Origin: Nocardia sp. NRRL S-836 | GTDB taxonomy: Bacteria; Actinomycetota; Actinomycetes; Mycobacteriales; Pseudonocardiaceae | Reading direction: 5' to 3' | Length of the DNA: 64,000 bases | Assembly: GCF_001279525.1 (NCBI RefSeq) | Contig: NZ_LGDY01000013.1 | Location: forward strand, 1 to 64,000 | Shown here: positions 51,850 to 60,976 of the stretch, one piece after another | Layout of the letters: each line of letters opens with the position of its first letter | How positions within the stretch are numbered: position 1 is the first letter of the stretch | Program-made: the position numbers and the translations under genes | Notes under the pieces: generated by a model | What the model was told of the DNA's origin: nothing | The model's input: only the letters and a program-made list of their open reading frames with translations | Databases searched by the model: none

Positions 51850-53847
51850 TCAGCCCCCGGCGGGAGGCGCCGCCTCGCAGATGATCTTGAACTGCGGGTC
51901 GTAGCGGACCGTCCGCGACTCGCTGCGCGTCTGGCCGCTGCGGCGGTCCTTGATCGTGCGGGTGTCCGTCACGGAGAAGCCGGGGGCGCCGTTGCTCGGC
52001 GTGCACTCGGCCTTGCTGATCTTCTTCTCCTGCGGCTGGGTCGGGGCGAACTCACCACTGGTCGAGCCGGTGACGTCGTAGTTCTTGGTGCCCCACAGCA
52101 CGATCTTGATCGTGGACGGGGTCCAGATCGTCTGGATGGCGACGCCCGTGTCGTCCGGGTTCGTGAACGCGATGTCGATCAGGCTGTTGCCCGCGCCGTC
52201 CATGAACACGGTGGCCTCGCGGCCCTTCGGGTACCGCGTGATCCAGTAGCTGTGCTCCCGGTGGCCCGCGTCCTTCATGCCCGCGTAGTAGGACGCGTTG
52301 TAGAGCGTGGTCGCGAACTGCGAGATGCCGCCGCCGACCGCCTTGCCGGGGATGCCGTTCTCGATGATGCCGGCCTCGACGTAGCCCTGCGCGGTGCCGC
52401 GGGGGCCGGTGTACTTGTTGAGGCTGAACGTCTCCTTGGGCTTCACGATCGCGCCGTTGACCTTCTCGGCCACGACCCGGATGTTGACGCCCGACGCGGC
52501 GGCGAAGCCACCGGTCTGGAACTCGCCGATGACCTCCTTGATGCCCATCTTGTTCGCCTGCTCGGTGGTGACCTTCGCGGGCGTGTGCTTGTACTCGAAC
52601 TTCAGCTCACGGGCGTCGGTCTTCTTGAGCGTGTCGAAGTACGGCTGGAGGTTCTTGTCCCAGTCGACGTCGAGCCCGTCGACGGACGGCTTCACGGTCG
52701 GCCGGCCGCCCTCGAACACGATCTGGGCGTCCTTGCCCTCCTTGACCGTCTCCTTCAGCGGCGGCGCGGCGACCTCGACGAGCTTGTCCTTGTTCACGCC
52801 GACGTTGAGCGCGCCGCCGTCGCCGGGTGCGAAGGACAGGGTGGCGGCGATCTGCTCGGGCGTGAGGTTCGCGTCCTTGCCCTCGCCCATGATCTTGACC
52901 GGGGCGGAGACGGCGGTCTTGACGACGTCGTTGAGCGCCTTCTCGACGCCCTCCTTGGTCGTCTTGACCGGGGTGAAGTCCATCGGGACGTTGACCGCGC
53001 CACCGGTGGCCCAGTTGGTGACGACCGTGCGTGCAGCGTCTTCCGCGCGCATCTTCTGGCCGTCGTGCGGCTCGACCGCGACCGGGTTGGCGCCCTCGAA
53101 CCTGATCGTGCCCTCGATGGGCTCGTGGTCGAGCTTCGCGCGCATCGCTTCGAGCGCACCGGCCACCTTGGCGTCGTCCGCCTTCGTCGCCACGCCGACC
53201 TCGCGGCTGGTGAAGAAGGACGTCACGCGGGTGATCGGGCTGAGCGGCTGGCTGCCCGCGCGGTCGATCGTGGCGTTCCAGTCGAGCTCCAGGCCCGCCG
53301 CCTTGGGGTCGAGCTCGCCGGTGACGTCGCCCGCCTTGAGGGCGACCGGCTTGCTCAGCCGCGGGCCGATCTCGTCGCGCAGCTTCTTCTCGGCCTCGGA
53401 GTGGCTCATGCCACCGACGTCGACGCCCGCGACGGTGACGCCGCGGGGCACGTTGCCGCTGGAGACCAGCATGTCGAGGCCGTAGAGCAGACCGAAGGCG
53501 CCGACCACGGCCGCGGCCACGATCAACGCCTTCTTCTTCGTGTTCTTCGGCTCCGGCTCGTCCTCACCCGGTTCGATCATCACGGGTCCGTGGACGCCGG
53601 AGTCCTCCGGCAGCGGCTGGGGCGGTGCCACCGGCCGCATGTACTCGGTGGCGTCCTCTCCGGCGGGGAAGCCGACACCGGGCACGGCGGCCGTGACGGT
53701 GGGCTGCTCGGTGTCCGGTTCCTCCGAGGGCCAGGCCTCGGTGGACGCGTTCACGTTCACGGGCGCGATCCTGGTGGTCTCCTCGGAGGCGGTGCCTCTC
53801 GGGTTGACCGGCGGCATCGCTCTCGTCTTGTCAGCGTCGTACGGCAC
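51850..53847 (-). CDS. VanW family protein with peptidoglycan-binding repeats
   Basis: A 665-residue cell-surface protein. A cytosolic acidic N-terminus (about 100 residues) is followed by one transmembrane helix (KKALIVAAAVVGAFGLLYGL). Two extracellular PG_binding_4/YoaR-like repeats come next (VGGMSHSEAEKKLRDEI and later). The VanW domain in the C-terminal third has FSLNKYTGPRGTAQGYVEAG, GGGISQFATTLYNASYYAGM and HSYWITRYPKGREATVFMDG. The role of VanW is unproven but linked to cell-wall or glycopeptide response. The start is GTG at 53847. Confidence 0.88.
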   Translation of the reverse strand: MPYDADKTRAMPPVNPRGTASEETTRIAPVNVNASTEAWPSEEPDTEQPTVTAAVPGVGFPAGEDATEYMRPVAPPQPLPEDSGVHGPVMIEPGEDEPEPKNTKKKALIVAAAVVGAFGLLYGLDMLVSSGNVPRGVTVAGVDVGGMSHSEAEKKLRDEIGPRLSKPVALKAGDVTGELDPKAAGLELDWNATIDRAGSQPLSPITRVTSFFTSREVGVATKADDAKVAGALEAMRAKLDHEPIEGTIRFEGANPVAVEPHDGQKMRAEDAARTVVTNWATGGAVNVPMDFTPVKTTKEGVEKALNDVVKTAVSAPVKIMGEGKDANLTPEQIAATLSFAPGDGGALNVGVNKDKLVEVAAPPLKETVKEGKDAQIVFEGGRPTVKPSVDGLDVDWDKNLQPYFDTLKKTDARELKFEYKHTPAKVTTEQANKMGIKEVIGEFQTGGFAAASGVNIRVVAEKVNGAIVKPKETFSLNKYTGPRGTAQGYVEAGIIENGIPGKAVGGGISQFATTLYNASYYAGMKDAGHREHSYWITRYPKGREATVFMDGAGNSLIDIAFTNPDDTGVAIQTIWTPSTIKIVLWGTKNYDVTGSTSGEFAPTQPQEKKISKAECTPSNGAPGFSVTDTRTIKDRRSGQTRSESRTVRYDPQFKIICEAAPPAGG

Positions 53848-53927
53848 AGCTCTCCCCGTTGCCCTGTCTTCCCACTGCGGCGGCGTACACGTGTGCAGCT
53901 ATCAGGCCAAAACCACGAACCGGCGGC

Positions 53928-54248
53928 TCACAGGTACAGACCGGTCCCGTGCTCGGTGAGCTCGCTGGCGACAGCGTGCAGGTCACGTTCCCTGATCACG
54001 AGGTACGTGTTGCCCTGCACCTCGACCTCGAGCTGGTCTTCCGGGTTGAACAACACCCGGTCACCCACCTTCACGTGTCGCACGCTGGTACCGACCCCGA
54101 ACACGCTGCCCCACGCCAACCGCTTGGCCATCTGGGCCGTGGCGGGGATCACGATGCCACCACTGGACCGCCGCTCGCCGTCCTCCGGCGAGATGCGCAC
54201 CATGACGCGGTCGTACAGCATCTGGATCTCGAGCTTGACATCAGGCAC
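53928..54248 (-). CDS. GroES-like co-chaperonin, orphan
   Basis: A 106-residue Cpn10-fold protein. It reads MLYDRVMVRISPEDGERRSS, then GGIVIPATAQMAKRLAWGSV (mobile loop region) FGVGTSVRHVKVGDRVLFNP and GNTYLVIRERDLHAV, matching GroES strands in order. The N-terminus is a little extended, and the loop sequence diverges from canonical GroES. No groEL is adjacent. It is the last gene of a three-gene run after DUF4259 and a thioredoxin-NHL protein (9-bp gap). It may be a GroES paralogue with a specialised partner rather than the housekeeping one. Confidence 0.78.
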   Translation of the reverse strand: MPDVKLEIQMLYDRVMVRISPEDGERRSSGGIVIPATAQMAKRLAWGSVFGVGTSVRHVKVGDRVLFNPEDQLEVEVQGNTYLVIRERDLHAVASELTEHGTGLYL

Positions 54249-54257
54249 CCGCAGAGT

Positions 54258-56126
54258 CTACGTGGCCTGCGGAGGTGCCTCGTCCATGCCGCCCATCAGC
54301 AGCGGAAGACGGGTGGGTGCATCGGCAACCACTCGAACGGGAACGCCCCAGTCCTGCCTGGTCAGGCGGCAGACCGGGTGTTCGTCGGCAGGATCGTCAC
54401 TGCAACTGGCCGCCTGCGCTACTACGTGCAGGACGCCGTTCGTGACCTGATCGTTGATCCGCAACGCCCGTACCAGTTCGGTGCCGACCCCCGCGCCCTC
54501 CAGGATCAGCTCCGGCGGCGAGCTGGTGATCTCCAGTCGGGTGGACGGCCCGTACCGCTCGTCCAGCTTCGTCCCGGTCGGCGGCGTGAAGACGACGGCG
54601 AGCTCGAACGCGCCGGCCGCGATGTCGGTGCTCGGCCGCTTCACCTCGTGCGCGGCACCGTCGATCCGGACGGCCTCCTTGGTGAACCGCTCGAGCCGGT
54701 GCGCCGCGCTCGCCACCACGACCAGCTCGCCGTCGACGAGCAGCGTGTCGCTGGGCTCGGCGATGTCGGTGGCGATGGTGCTGACCGTCCTGGTCTGCGG
54801 GTCGTAGCGCCGGATCGCGTTGTTGTAGGTGTCCGAGATGGCCACCGAGTGGTCGGGCAGGACCGTGACGCCGAGCGGGTGCTGCAGCAACGCCTCCTCG
54901 GCATCGCCGTCGCGGTGACCGAACGCGAACAGCCCCTTGCCGATCTCCGTGTGCACCTCGCCGTGTTCGAGGTAGCGCAGCGCCGACGTCTCGGAGTCGA
55001 CCATCCACAACCGGTCGCCGTCGGCGGCCAGGCCACTGGTCTGCGCGAAGAACGCACCCTCCGCCGGGCCGTCGTTGATGCCCTCGACGGTGGTGCCCGC
55101 GAGCCGCTTGACCGTGCCGGCCACGGGGTCGAAGAAGCCGAGCGTGTGGTTGCCGGCCATGGCGATGGCCACGCCACCGTTCCACCACGCCACGTCCCAC
55201 GGGCTGGTGAGGTCGATCTTGTCGGCCGGCCCGTCGGTCTCGCCGTCCCGCCACTGCTCACCGGTGCCCGCGAGGGTGGTGACCTCACCGGTCTCCAGGT
55301 TGAGGCCGCGCAGCAGGTGGTTGACCGTGTCCGCGACGACGACGTCGTAGCCGAGCGTCGCGGGGACCAGCGCCAGCCCGGCGGGCTCGGAGAACGTGGG
55401 GTCCGTGCCGTCCCGGCGGCCGCGCTCACCGGTGCCGATGCGGCGGATGACGGTCTCGCCGTCCGCTTCGAGCTCGACGATGCTGTGGTGGGCCGAGTCG
55501 CTGACCAGGATCGTGTTCCGCGGCGTCACGACCGCCTTGGCGGGGAACCGGAGCGTGGTGTCCGCGGGCTCCGGCGCGACGTACGGCCCGGAACCGCGGT
55601 GCAGCGTGCCCTTGGCACCGTGCTCCTCGACCAGCTCGCCGATGATCGTGTCGAGCGCGTCGACGTGCCCCTCACCGGCGGCGACGTGCACGACGTAGCC
55701 CTCGGGGTCGATCAGCGTGAGCGTCGGCCACGCCTTGACCGCGTAGTGCTGCCACGTCGTCAGCTCGGGGTCGTCCAGAACCGGGTGGTGCACCTCGTAG
55801 CGCTCGACGGCGGCCTTGAGGGCTTCCGCGTCCGCCTCGTGCACGAACTTCGGCGAGTGCACGCCGATCGTCACCAGGACGTCGGAGTACTTCTCCTCCA
55901 ACGGGCGCAGCTCGTCGAGGACGTGCAGGCAGTTGATGCAGCAGAACGTCCAGAAGTCGAGCAGCACGATCTTGCCGCGCAGGTCCTTCAGGCTGACCGG
56001 GGCGCCACCGGTGTTGAGCCAGCCGCGTCCGACCAGCTCAGGGGCGCGGACACGGGCACGGCGCTTCGCAGTCGTCACGGCCGTATCCAACACTGTGGAC
56101 GGTCGAGCTGTTCCGGTGTCCATCAT
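54258..56126 (-). CDS. Thioredoxin-like / NHL-repeat protein
   Basis: A 622-residue protein. The N-terminal TlpA-like thioredoxin domain (about residues 20-170) has LDFWTFCCINCLHVLDELRP with the CxxC pair (CINC) and the cis-Pro in VKAWPTLTLID. The C-terminal 440 residues form an NHL beta-propeller (repeats such as ILVSDSAHHSIVELEADGE and VAISDTYNNAIRRYDPQTR). Animal NHLRC2 has the same layout. No signal peptide is seen, so it is probably cytosolic. ATG at 56126 overlaps the DUF4259 stop (ATGA). The redox partner is unknown. Confidence 0.87.
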   Translation of the reverse strand: MMDTGTARPSTVLDTAVTTAKRRARVRAPELVGRGWLNTGGAPVSLKDLRGKIVLLDFWTFCCINCLHVLDELRPLEEKYSDVLVTIGVHSPKFVHEADAEALKAAVERYEVHHPVLDDPELTTWQHYAVKAWPTLTLIDPEGYVVHVAAGEGHVDALDTIIGELVEEHGAKGTLHRGSGPYVAPEPADTTLRFPAKAVVTPRNTILVSDSAHHSIVELEADGETVIRRIGTGERGRRDGTDPTFSEPAGLALVPATLGYDVVVADTVNHLLRGLNLETGEVTTLAGTGEQWRDGETDGPADKIDLTSPWDVAWWNGGVAIAMAGNHTLGFFDPVAGTVKRLAGTTVEGINDGPAEGAFFAQTSGLAADGDRLWMVDSETSALRYLEHGEVHTEIGKGLFAFGHRDGDAEEALLQHPLGVTVLPDHSVAISDTYNNAIRRYDPQTRTVSTIATDIAEPSDTLLVDGELVVVASAAHRLERFTKEAVRIDGAAHEVKRPSTDIAAGAFELAVVFTPPTGTKLDERYGPSTRLEITSSPPELILEGAGVGTELVRALRINDQVTNGVLHVVAQAASCSDDPADEHPVCRLTRQDWGVPVRVVADAPTRLPLLMGGMDEAPPQAT

Positions 56127-56524
56127 GTGGACTGGGCCAGCACCTCGCGCAGGTCGCCCACGCCCTGGCGCCACAGCGGTCCGTGCCCGGCGTCGTCCCA
56201 GAGCACGGCGAGCTCGGAGTTCGCCAGCACCCGGTCCAGCGCCCTCACCGCGAGCGGAGCCAGGTCCGCCGGGAACGCGGGCAGGGCCTCGCGGGGGCCG
56301 TAGGCGGTGGTGACCGGCTTCCCGCCGGGGCACTGCGCGGCGACCAGCGTGGCTGCCGCCACGGCTTCGCTGCCGTCATCGGCCTCGACGTCGTCCGCCT
56401 CGGCCGCGCGGGCCAGGGCGGCCCGGACGATGCCTTCGCGTTCCTCGGCCCGCGCCTTGTCCAGCCTGCCGGCGAAGTCCGCTGCCGCGTCGTTGTCGAA
56501 CGACCCGATGTCCCAGGTCCCCAA
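56123..56524 (-). CDS. DUF4259 family protein
   Basis: A 133-residue protein opening MGTWDIGSFDNDAAADFAGR, the defining motif of DUF4259. It is helical, acidic and soluble with no catalytic residues recognised. It is the first gene of a run with the thioredoxin-NHL gene (overlap ATGA) and the GroES-like gene, hinting at a common protein-maintenance role, which is inference. Confidence 0.85.
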   Translation of the reverse strand: MGTWDIGSFDNDAAADFAGRLDKARAEEREGIVRAALARAAEADDVEADDGSEAVAAATLVAAQCPGGKPVTTAYGPREALPAFPADLAPLAVRALDRVLANSELAVLWDDAGHGPLWRQGVGDLREVLAQST

Positions 56525-56732
56525 GGCGATCCCCCGGTGTCAGGTGGAAAGGCGGCGTGGAGCTCGCCGGTGCTGATCATGCGTGACCGCGCGGCCCCGG
56601 CGAGCGGCACCCCTGCTCCACACGGGCACGACGGGCTCTACGACCTGCCCTTGGACACGCCGTTCGAGCGGATGCCGACCGAAGACCCCGAAGGACCGGC
56701 ACGACCTTGCCGCGCAGGAGTTCAATGGCGGC

Positions 56733-57113
56733 GTGGACGCTCTCTACCCGCGCCTGGTCGTGCGCGACTTCGCCGCCTCCGTCGAGTTCTGGACGACCGT
56801 GCTGCGCGAGCTCGTCGGAGTCGAGCCGGTCAAGGTGATTCCGCAGGCCGAGTACGCGAACTGGGACATCGGCGGCGAGGCCGCGCTGGCGGTGTTCGGC
56901 CGGGCGCGGCTCGTCGAGGTGGTCGGGAGCGAGGACGTTCCCGGGCCGGCGATGCTGGTGTTGCGGGTCGGTGACGTGGACCGGGCGGCGGAGGTGTTCG
57001 TGGCGGCCGGGGGCAGGGTCGTGGTCGAGCCGACGGATCGGCCGGACTGGGGTGTGCGGGCCGCGCACCTGCGGGATCCGGAAGGGAACCTCGTGGAGTT
57101 GCAGGCGTACTGA
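56733..57113 (+). CDS. VOC family protein (bleomycin-resistance-like)
   Basis: A 126-residue VOC protein. It begins DALYPRLVVRDFAASVEFWT and ends RAAHLRDPEGNLVELQAY, the standard first strand and last metal-ligand Glu. The middle has AEYANWDIGGEAALAVFG. GTG at 56733 is the first start in frame with the domain; a GGAG lies 12 bases before it. It precedes, by 77 bp, an FAD monooxygenase across a 24-bp palindrome. The ligand is unknown. Confidence 0.82.
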   Translation: MDALYPRLVVRDFAASVEFWTTVLRELVGVEPVKVIPQAEYANWDIGGEAALAVFGRARLVEVVGSEDVPGPAMLVLRVGDVDRAAEVFVAAGGRVVVEPTDRPDWGVRAAHLRDPEGNLVELQAY

Positions 57114-57118
57114 ACCGC

Positions 57119-57142
57119 GAACCTGTCGACGTCGACAGGTTC
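57119..57142. promoter_or_regulatory. 24-bp perfect palindrome between the VOC and monooxygenase genes
   Basis: GAACCTGTCGAC (57119-57130) is followed directly by its exact reverse complement GTCGACAGGTTC (57131-57142) with no spacer. It lies 5 bp after the VOC stop and 48 bp before the monooxygenase start. Lack of a loop and T tract argues for a protein-binding operator over a terminator. Confidence 0.6.
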
Positions 57143-57189
57143 TGAACCGGGTGCTGACCATCGGCGTACTGGTCGCCGGGAGGTGCGCG

Positions 57190-58233
57190 GTGGTGGAGTA
57201 CGTGGTGATCGGTGCGGGTCCGGCGGGGCTGCAGATGGGGCACTTCCTGCACGAGGCGGGGCGTGAGTACGTGATCCTCGAAGCGGGGCCGTCGGCCGGG
57301 ACGTTCTTCCGCGAGTTCCCGCGGCACCGGGTGCTGGCGACGGACGACAACTCGTTGTTCGGGATGCCGTTCGCGCGGTACAGCAAGCGGGCGTTCCCGC
57401 CGGCGGACGACCTGGTCCGGTACCTGGAGGACTTCGCGCGGCCGCTCAACGTCCGGTACCGGACGCGGGTCGAGGGCATCCGGGGCAACGAGGTCCGGCA
57501 CGAGCACGGGACGGTCGTCGCCGAGCGGATCGTGCTGGCCACCGGGCGGGCTGAGCCGCACCTGCCGAGGATCGAGGGGATCGAGCTCGCCGAGACGTAC
57601 GCGTCGGCGAGCACGGACCCGACGGTGTACGCGGGGCAGCGGGTGCTGATCATCGGGCGGGGGCGCAGCGCGTTCGAGACCGCGGACCTGGTGTCGTCGA
57701 CCGCGGCGGTCACGCACACGGTGGGGCGGACGTTGCGGCGGATCGCCAGGCACGGCAACGGGTTCAAGGCGACGCTCGACACCGGGGAGCTGTACTACGA
57801 CCGGGTCATCGCGTGCACGGGGTTCAAGCGGGACACGTCGCTCGACGTGCCGCACGTGCACCTGGCGGCGGGCGACTCGATCAAGGCGATCCGGCACTCG
57901 ACGAGGGCGCTGCACCGGACGCTGGAGGCCGAGCACCACGGGGTGCCGTGGCCGCACCGCAGGCTGCGCAACCGGCCGGACGCGCTGGCGGCGACGATCG
58001 CCACCAGGGCGCGGGAGATTCCCGAAGGGCTGGCGGATGTCGTTGTGCCGCAAGGGCAGCACGCGATCCTCTACGACGAGATGCCCACGCGCGGGCGCAA
58101 CGGGTTCGTGGTCACGCGCGCGCAGGTCGAGCACTACCGGCACAACGAGCTGATCGCCGTGGAACGCAGGCTGCACCGCAAGCCGCTGGAGAGGTTCTTC
58201 TCCACGCAGCTCGCGGTGCCCTGTATCGCCTGA
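57190..58233 (+). CDS. FAD/NAD(P)-binding flavin monooxygenase-like protein
   Basis: A 347-residue flavoprotein. It opens VVEYVVIGAGPAGLQMGHFL (FAD GxGxxG), then ILEAGPSAGTFFREFPRHR (FxGxxxH-like region with FREFPRH). A second Rossmann motif VLIIGRGRSAFETADLVSS serves NADPH. ACTGFKRDTSL is the ATG/CTGF-type motif of class B oxygenases. It is shorter than typical Baeyer-Villiger or FMO enzymes. GTG at 57190 has GGGAGG six bases upstream. The palindrome upstream suggests regulated expression. The substrate is unknown. Confidence 0.8.
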   Translation: MVEYVVIGAGPAGLQMGHFLHEAGREYVILEAGPSAGTFFREFPRHRVLATDDNSLFGMPFARYSKRAFPPADDLVRYLEDFARPLNVRYRTRVEGIRGNEVRHEHGTVVAERIVLATGRAEPHLPRIEGIELAETYASASTDPTVYAGQRVLIIGRGRSAFETADLVSSTAAVTHTVGRTLRRIARHGNGFKATLDTGELYYDRVIACTGFKRDTSLDVPHVHLAAGDSIKAIRHSTRALHRTLEAEHHGVPWPHRRLRNRPDALAATIATRAREIPEGLADVVVPQGQHAILYDEMPTRGRNGFVVTRAQVEHYRHNELIAVERRLHRKPLERFFSTQLAVPCIA

Positions 58234-58239
58234 AGAGCC

Positions 58240-58833
58240 TTACACCACCTGGAACTGGTGCAGCTTGGTGTTCTGGCCGGCCTTCACGGTGCACGGCGAG
58301 GTGAACGTGCCGAGGAACGTCGTCGAGCCGTCGGCGTGACGCGGGGTGAGCGTCAGCGAGGCGTTGCCGAGGTTGATCGTCGTGGTGCCGGCCTTGGCCA
58401 GCGTCAGCGACGGGAAGACGCCGGTGCCGGTGACGTTGAACGTGCCGGAGGCCGCGACGGGCGTCTTCGGGATGGTCAGCGTCGCCGTGGCCGAGGAGAC
58501 GGTACCGGCGTTGTTGATGGTGTTCGTGGTGCTGAGGGTGCCTTCGACGGTCGCGGCGCCGAGCCAGTTCAGCACGCCGGTCGCGGACTCGGAGACGGTC
58601 GAGACGACCTGGGTCTGGCCCGCCGGGGTCGGCGTGCCGACGGTGGCGGAGTCCGGCATGTTCGTGGCGGTGACCGTGGACGGCTGGTCCTGGGCGCCGA
58701 TCAGGGTGAACGTGCAGGAGTACGTGATGTTCAGCGTTACGTCGGCGGCCTGGCCGGTGCCCGCTGCCGCAATGCTCATCGTTCCGGCGAACAAAACAAC
58801 CGCGGCGGCACGTGCGATGATTCCGAGTTTCAT
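58240..58833 (-). CDS. Secreted DUF6801-like protein
   Basis: A 197-residue exported protein. The signal peptide is MKLGIIARAAAVVLFAGTMS with cleavage near GQAAD. The mature part begins VTLNITYSCTFTLIGAQDQP and is Thr/Ser/Val-rich beta sheet with a pair of cysteines (one near each end), typical of DUF6801 surface proteins of actinomycetes. It is convergent with the monooxygenase gene. Its function is unknown; a structural or cell-surface role is inferred. Confidence 0.7.
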   Translation of the reverse strand: MKLGIIARAAAVVLFAGTMSIAAAGTGQAADVTLNITYSCTFTLIGAQDQPSTVTATNMPDSATVGTPTPAGQTQVVSTVSESATGVLNWLGAATVEGTLSTTNTINNAGTVSSATATLTIPKTPVAASGTFNVTGTGVFPSLTLAKAGTTTINLGNASLTLTPRHADGSTTFLGTFTSPCTVKAGQNTKLHQFQVV

Positions 58834-58968
58834 GGCAGGGTTCTCCTGAGTGCGGCATCGAACTACAGGGAATGGAGCTACTCACCAGTAAAGTAGCGAC
58901 GGGGATTGGACAAAGCAAGCATCGCGAAGTTTTTGTCATCCGCGTAATAATCGCCGCGAAGCGATTTG

Positions 58969-60123
58969 TCAGTCGCGACCCAAAAACGTCTGCGCCCGCA
59001 GTGCCAGTTCGAGCGTGAAGCGCTCGTCGGCGTCGTGCAAACGGTCGCCGAACAGTTCCTCCAACTGGTTCACCCGGTACCGCACGGTCTGCGGGTGCAC
59101 GTCCAGGCGGGCCGCGATCTCCGGTGCGCCGCCACGGGCCGAAAGCCACGCGAACAACGTCTCGGCGAGCTTCGTGCGTTGTCTGGTGGTCAACGGCGCG
59201 AGGGGTGCCAACGCGCGCGCGGCCAGCTGACGGGCCAGGAACTCGTCAGCGAGCAACGTCAGCTCCACGAGGTGGTCGGCGCAGTCGAACACCTGCCCGC
59301 CCGGCAGCACACCCGCGTGCGACAACGCCAGCACCCGGCGAGCGCAGGCCAGCGACCTGCGCGCCTCCTGCGGCGGCACGGCCAGCCCCACCACGGCCCG
59401 CCGGTCGAGCGCGCGGATCATGCGCGGCACCTCGACCGGGTTCGGGACCAGCAGGTACGGCGTCGCGTCCTCCAGGCTGACCAGCACGTCCGGTGGCAGC
59501 AGCAGCTCGTCCACGTGCCCGGACGACGGTTCCAACGCCACGGCGCACAGTGTCGCGGGCATCGGCCACGCCGCCACGTCCGCCGCGTCGACCACGGCCT
59601 GCCACGGCGCCGGCGGGTCGCCGACCAGCAGTTCCGTCAGCCGCCGGCGTTTGCGTTCCAACGTCCCGGCGGCACTGGCCTGGGCCGCGGCGTACCCGTC
59701 GACGGACAGGCTCACCAGCTCGTCGACGTGCGCGATCATCGCCTCGCCGAGCACGCTCATCGCGCGCAGCGACAACGCCCGCCGCTCGGCGAACGCGCAC
59801 ACGTGCCGCCACGCCACCCGCGCGCCGATCCGGTAGGCCGCCTGCAGGCTGTCCAGGCTGCGGCCGGACTTGAACTCCCACGCGCCCAGCTTGCGGTGGA
59901 TGTCGTGCGGATAGACCACGGCATCGGGCACCGCGATGTGGTCGACGAACTTGTCCAGCGCCTGCTGAATGCCTTCGATGACGTTTTCCCGGAAATGCTG
60001 GTACTCCGGAATCGATTTCTCGATCGCCTCGAAGATGCTCTCGGCGAGCGGCGGTATCTCCCGCCGCAGAAGTGGTGCGAGTTCGCGGGGCACCGAACTG
60101 CGCGGATCGTCCGGCCGGCTCAT
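58969..60123 (-). CDS. PucR-family (CdaR-like) helix-turn-helix regulator
   Basis: A 384-residue regulator. The N-terminal helical sensor domain begins VPRELAPLLRREIPPLAESI and has EFKSGRSLDSLQAAYRIGAR, the RsbR-like/PucR input motif. The middle is a GGDEF-related degenerate fold. The C-terminal HTH_30 is ETLFAWLSARGGAPEIAARL, then DVHPQTVRYRVNQLEELFGD. ATG at 60123. Targets may include adjacent genes, but no operator was recognised. It lies between the DUF6801 and dienelactone hydrolase genes. Confidence 0.88.
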   Translation of the reverse strand: MSRPDDPRSSVPRELAPLLRREIPPLAESIFEAIEKSIPEYQHFRENVIEGIQQALDKFVDHIAVPDAVVYPHDIHRKLGAWEFKSGRSLDSLQAAYRIGARVAWRHVCAFAERRALSLRAMSVLGEAMIAHVDELVSLSVDGYAAAQASAAGTLERKRRRLTELLVGDPPAPWQAVVDAADVAAWPMPATLCAVALEPSSGHVDELLLPPDVLVSLEDATPYLLVPNPVEVPRMIRALDRRAVVGLAVPPQEARRSLACARRVLALSHAGVLPGGQVFDCADHLVELTLLADEFLARQLAARALAPLAPLTTRQRTKLAETLFAWLSARGGAPEIAARLDVHPQTVRYRVNQLEELFGDRLHDADERFTLELALRAQTFLGRD

Positions 60124-60195
60124 TCACCCTCCCACTGCCCGGAGCGTACGGGGCAGGTGAAAGGACGTCGTCAGCCAACCGGACGAAGCCGCGGT

Positions 60196-60879
60196 TCAGA
60201 CGATCGCACTACCCACCGGCAGCGTGCGGTCCAGGAACGCCGTCGTGAGGTCCCACGCGCGGTCGGCGGCGGCCTTGTCGTGGAAGTGGCCCAGGTGGTT
60301 GTGGAACGCGTGCCCGGCCGGCTGCAGGTGCACCTCGGCGCCCTCGTGCGCGTCGGAGGCGTCGACCACCTTCTGGTAGCCGGGGATGAACTCGTCCTCG
60401 GTGCCGAAGTGGAAGATGATCGGGCAGGTGATCTGCTCCAGCTTGCCGATCTGGTCCGGCACGCCCGAGCCGTAGAACGACACGGCGGTGTCCGGGTCCG
60501 AGACCGCGGCGGCGTTGAACGCGAGCGTCCCGCCCAGGCAGAAGCCGAACACGCCGACCCCGCCGGTGACCTCGGGCAGTTCGCGCAGGTACTGCACGGA
60601 CGCGACGACGTCCCGCACGGCCTGCGGGAAGTCCAGTCCCTGCACGACCTCCATGGACCGCTGCACGCCCGCCTCGTCGTGCTCGCCGACCCAGCCGGGC
60701 TGGAAGCGGTGGAAGAGCTCGGGAATCGCCACGACGTACCCGCGTGCGGCGAGGTCCGCGGCGACCCCCTGCAGGTAGGAGTCCAGCCCGAAGATCTCCT
60801 GGATCAGCACGATGCCGGGGCCGGATCCGCTCTCCGGCAGCCAGACCGGCAGCGGGATGTCGTTCACTCGATGGGTCAT
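60196..60879 (-). CDS. Dienelactone hydrolase family protein
   Basis: A 227-residue alpha/beta hydrolase. The family Glu lies in VLIQEIFGLDSYLQ (about residue 28), the nucleophile Cys in GVFGFCLGGTLAF (about 113), the Asp in GTEDEFIPGY and the His in AGHAFHNHL. Cys as nucleophile marks the dienelactone hydrolase group over Ser esterases. ATG at 60879 begins right at the usual N-terminus. It is divergent from the HAD hydrolase. The physiological substrate is uncertain. Confidence 0.9.
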   Translation of the reverse strand: MTHRVNDIPLPVWLPESGSGPGIVLIQEIFGLDSYLQGVAADLAARGYVVAIPELFHRFQPGWVGEHDEAGVQRSMEVVQGLDFPQAVRDVVASVQYLRELPEVTGGVGVFGFCLGGTLAFNAAAVSDPDTAVSFYGSGVPDQIGKLEQITCPIIFHFGTEDEFIPGYQKVVDASDAHEGAEVHLQPAGHAFHNHLGHFHDKAAADRAWDLTTAFLDRTLPVGSAIV

Positions 60880-60976
60880 GGGTCGATCCTGCCGGAAGGT
60901 CAACTGTGCGCTCACGCCTGCCCGTGCGATGGGAAAAGCCGTGCCGCGCACGAGACCGTTGCCCGATAATCGGCCG

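Noticed and set aside
51820..54450. 876-codon plus-strand open frame
   Set aside because: Antisense of the VanW-family gene and GroES-like gene; no recognisable domain.
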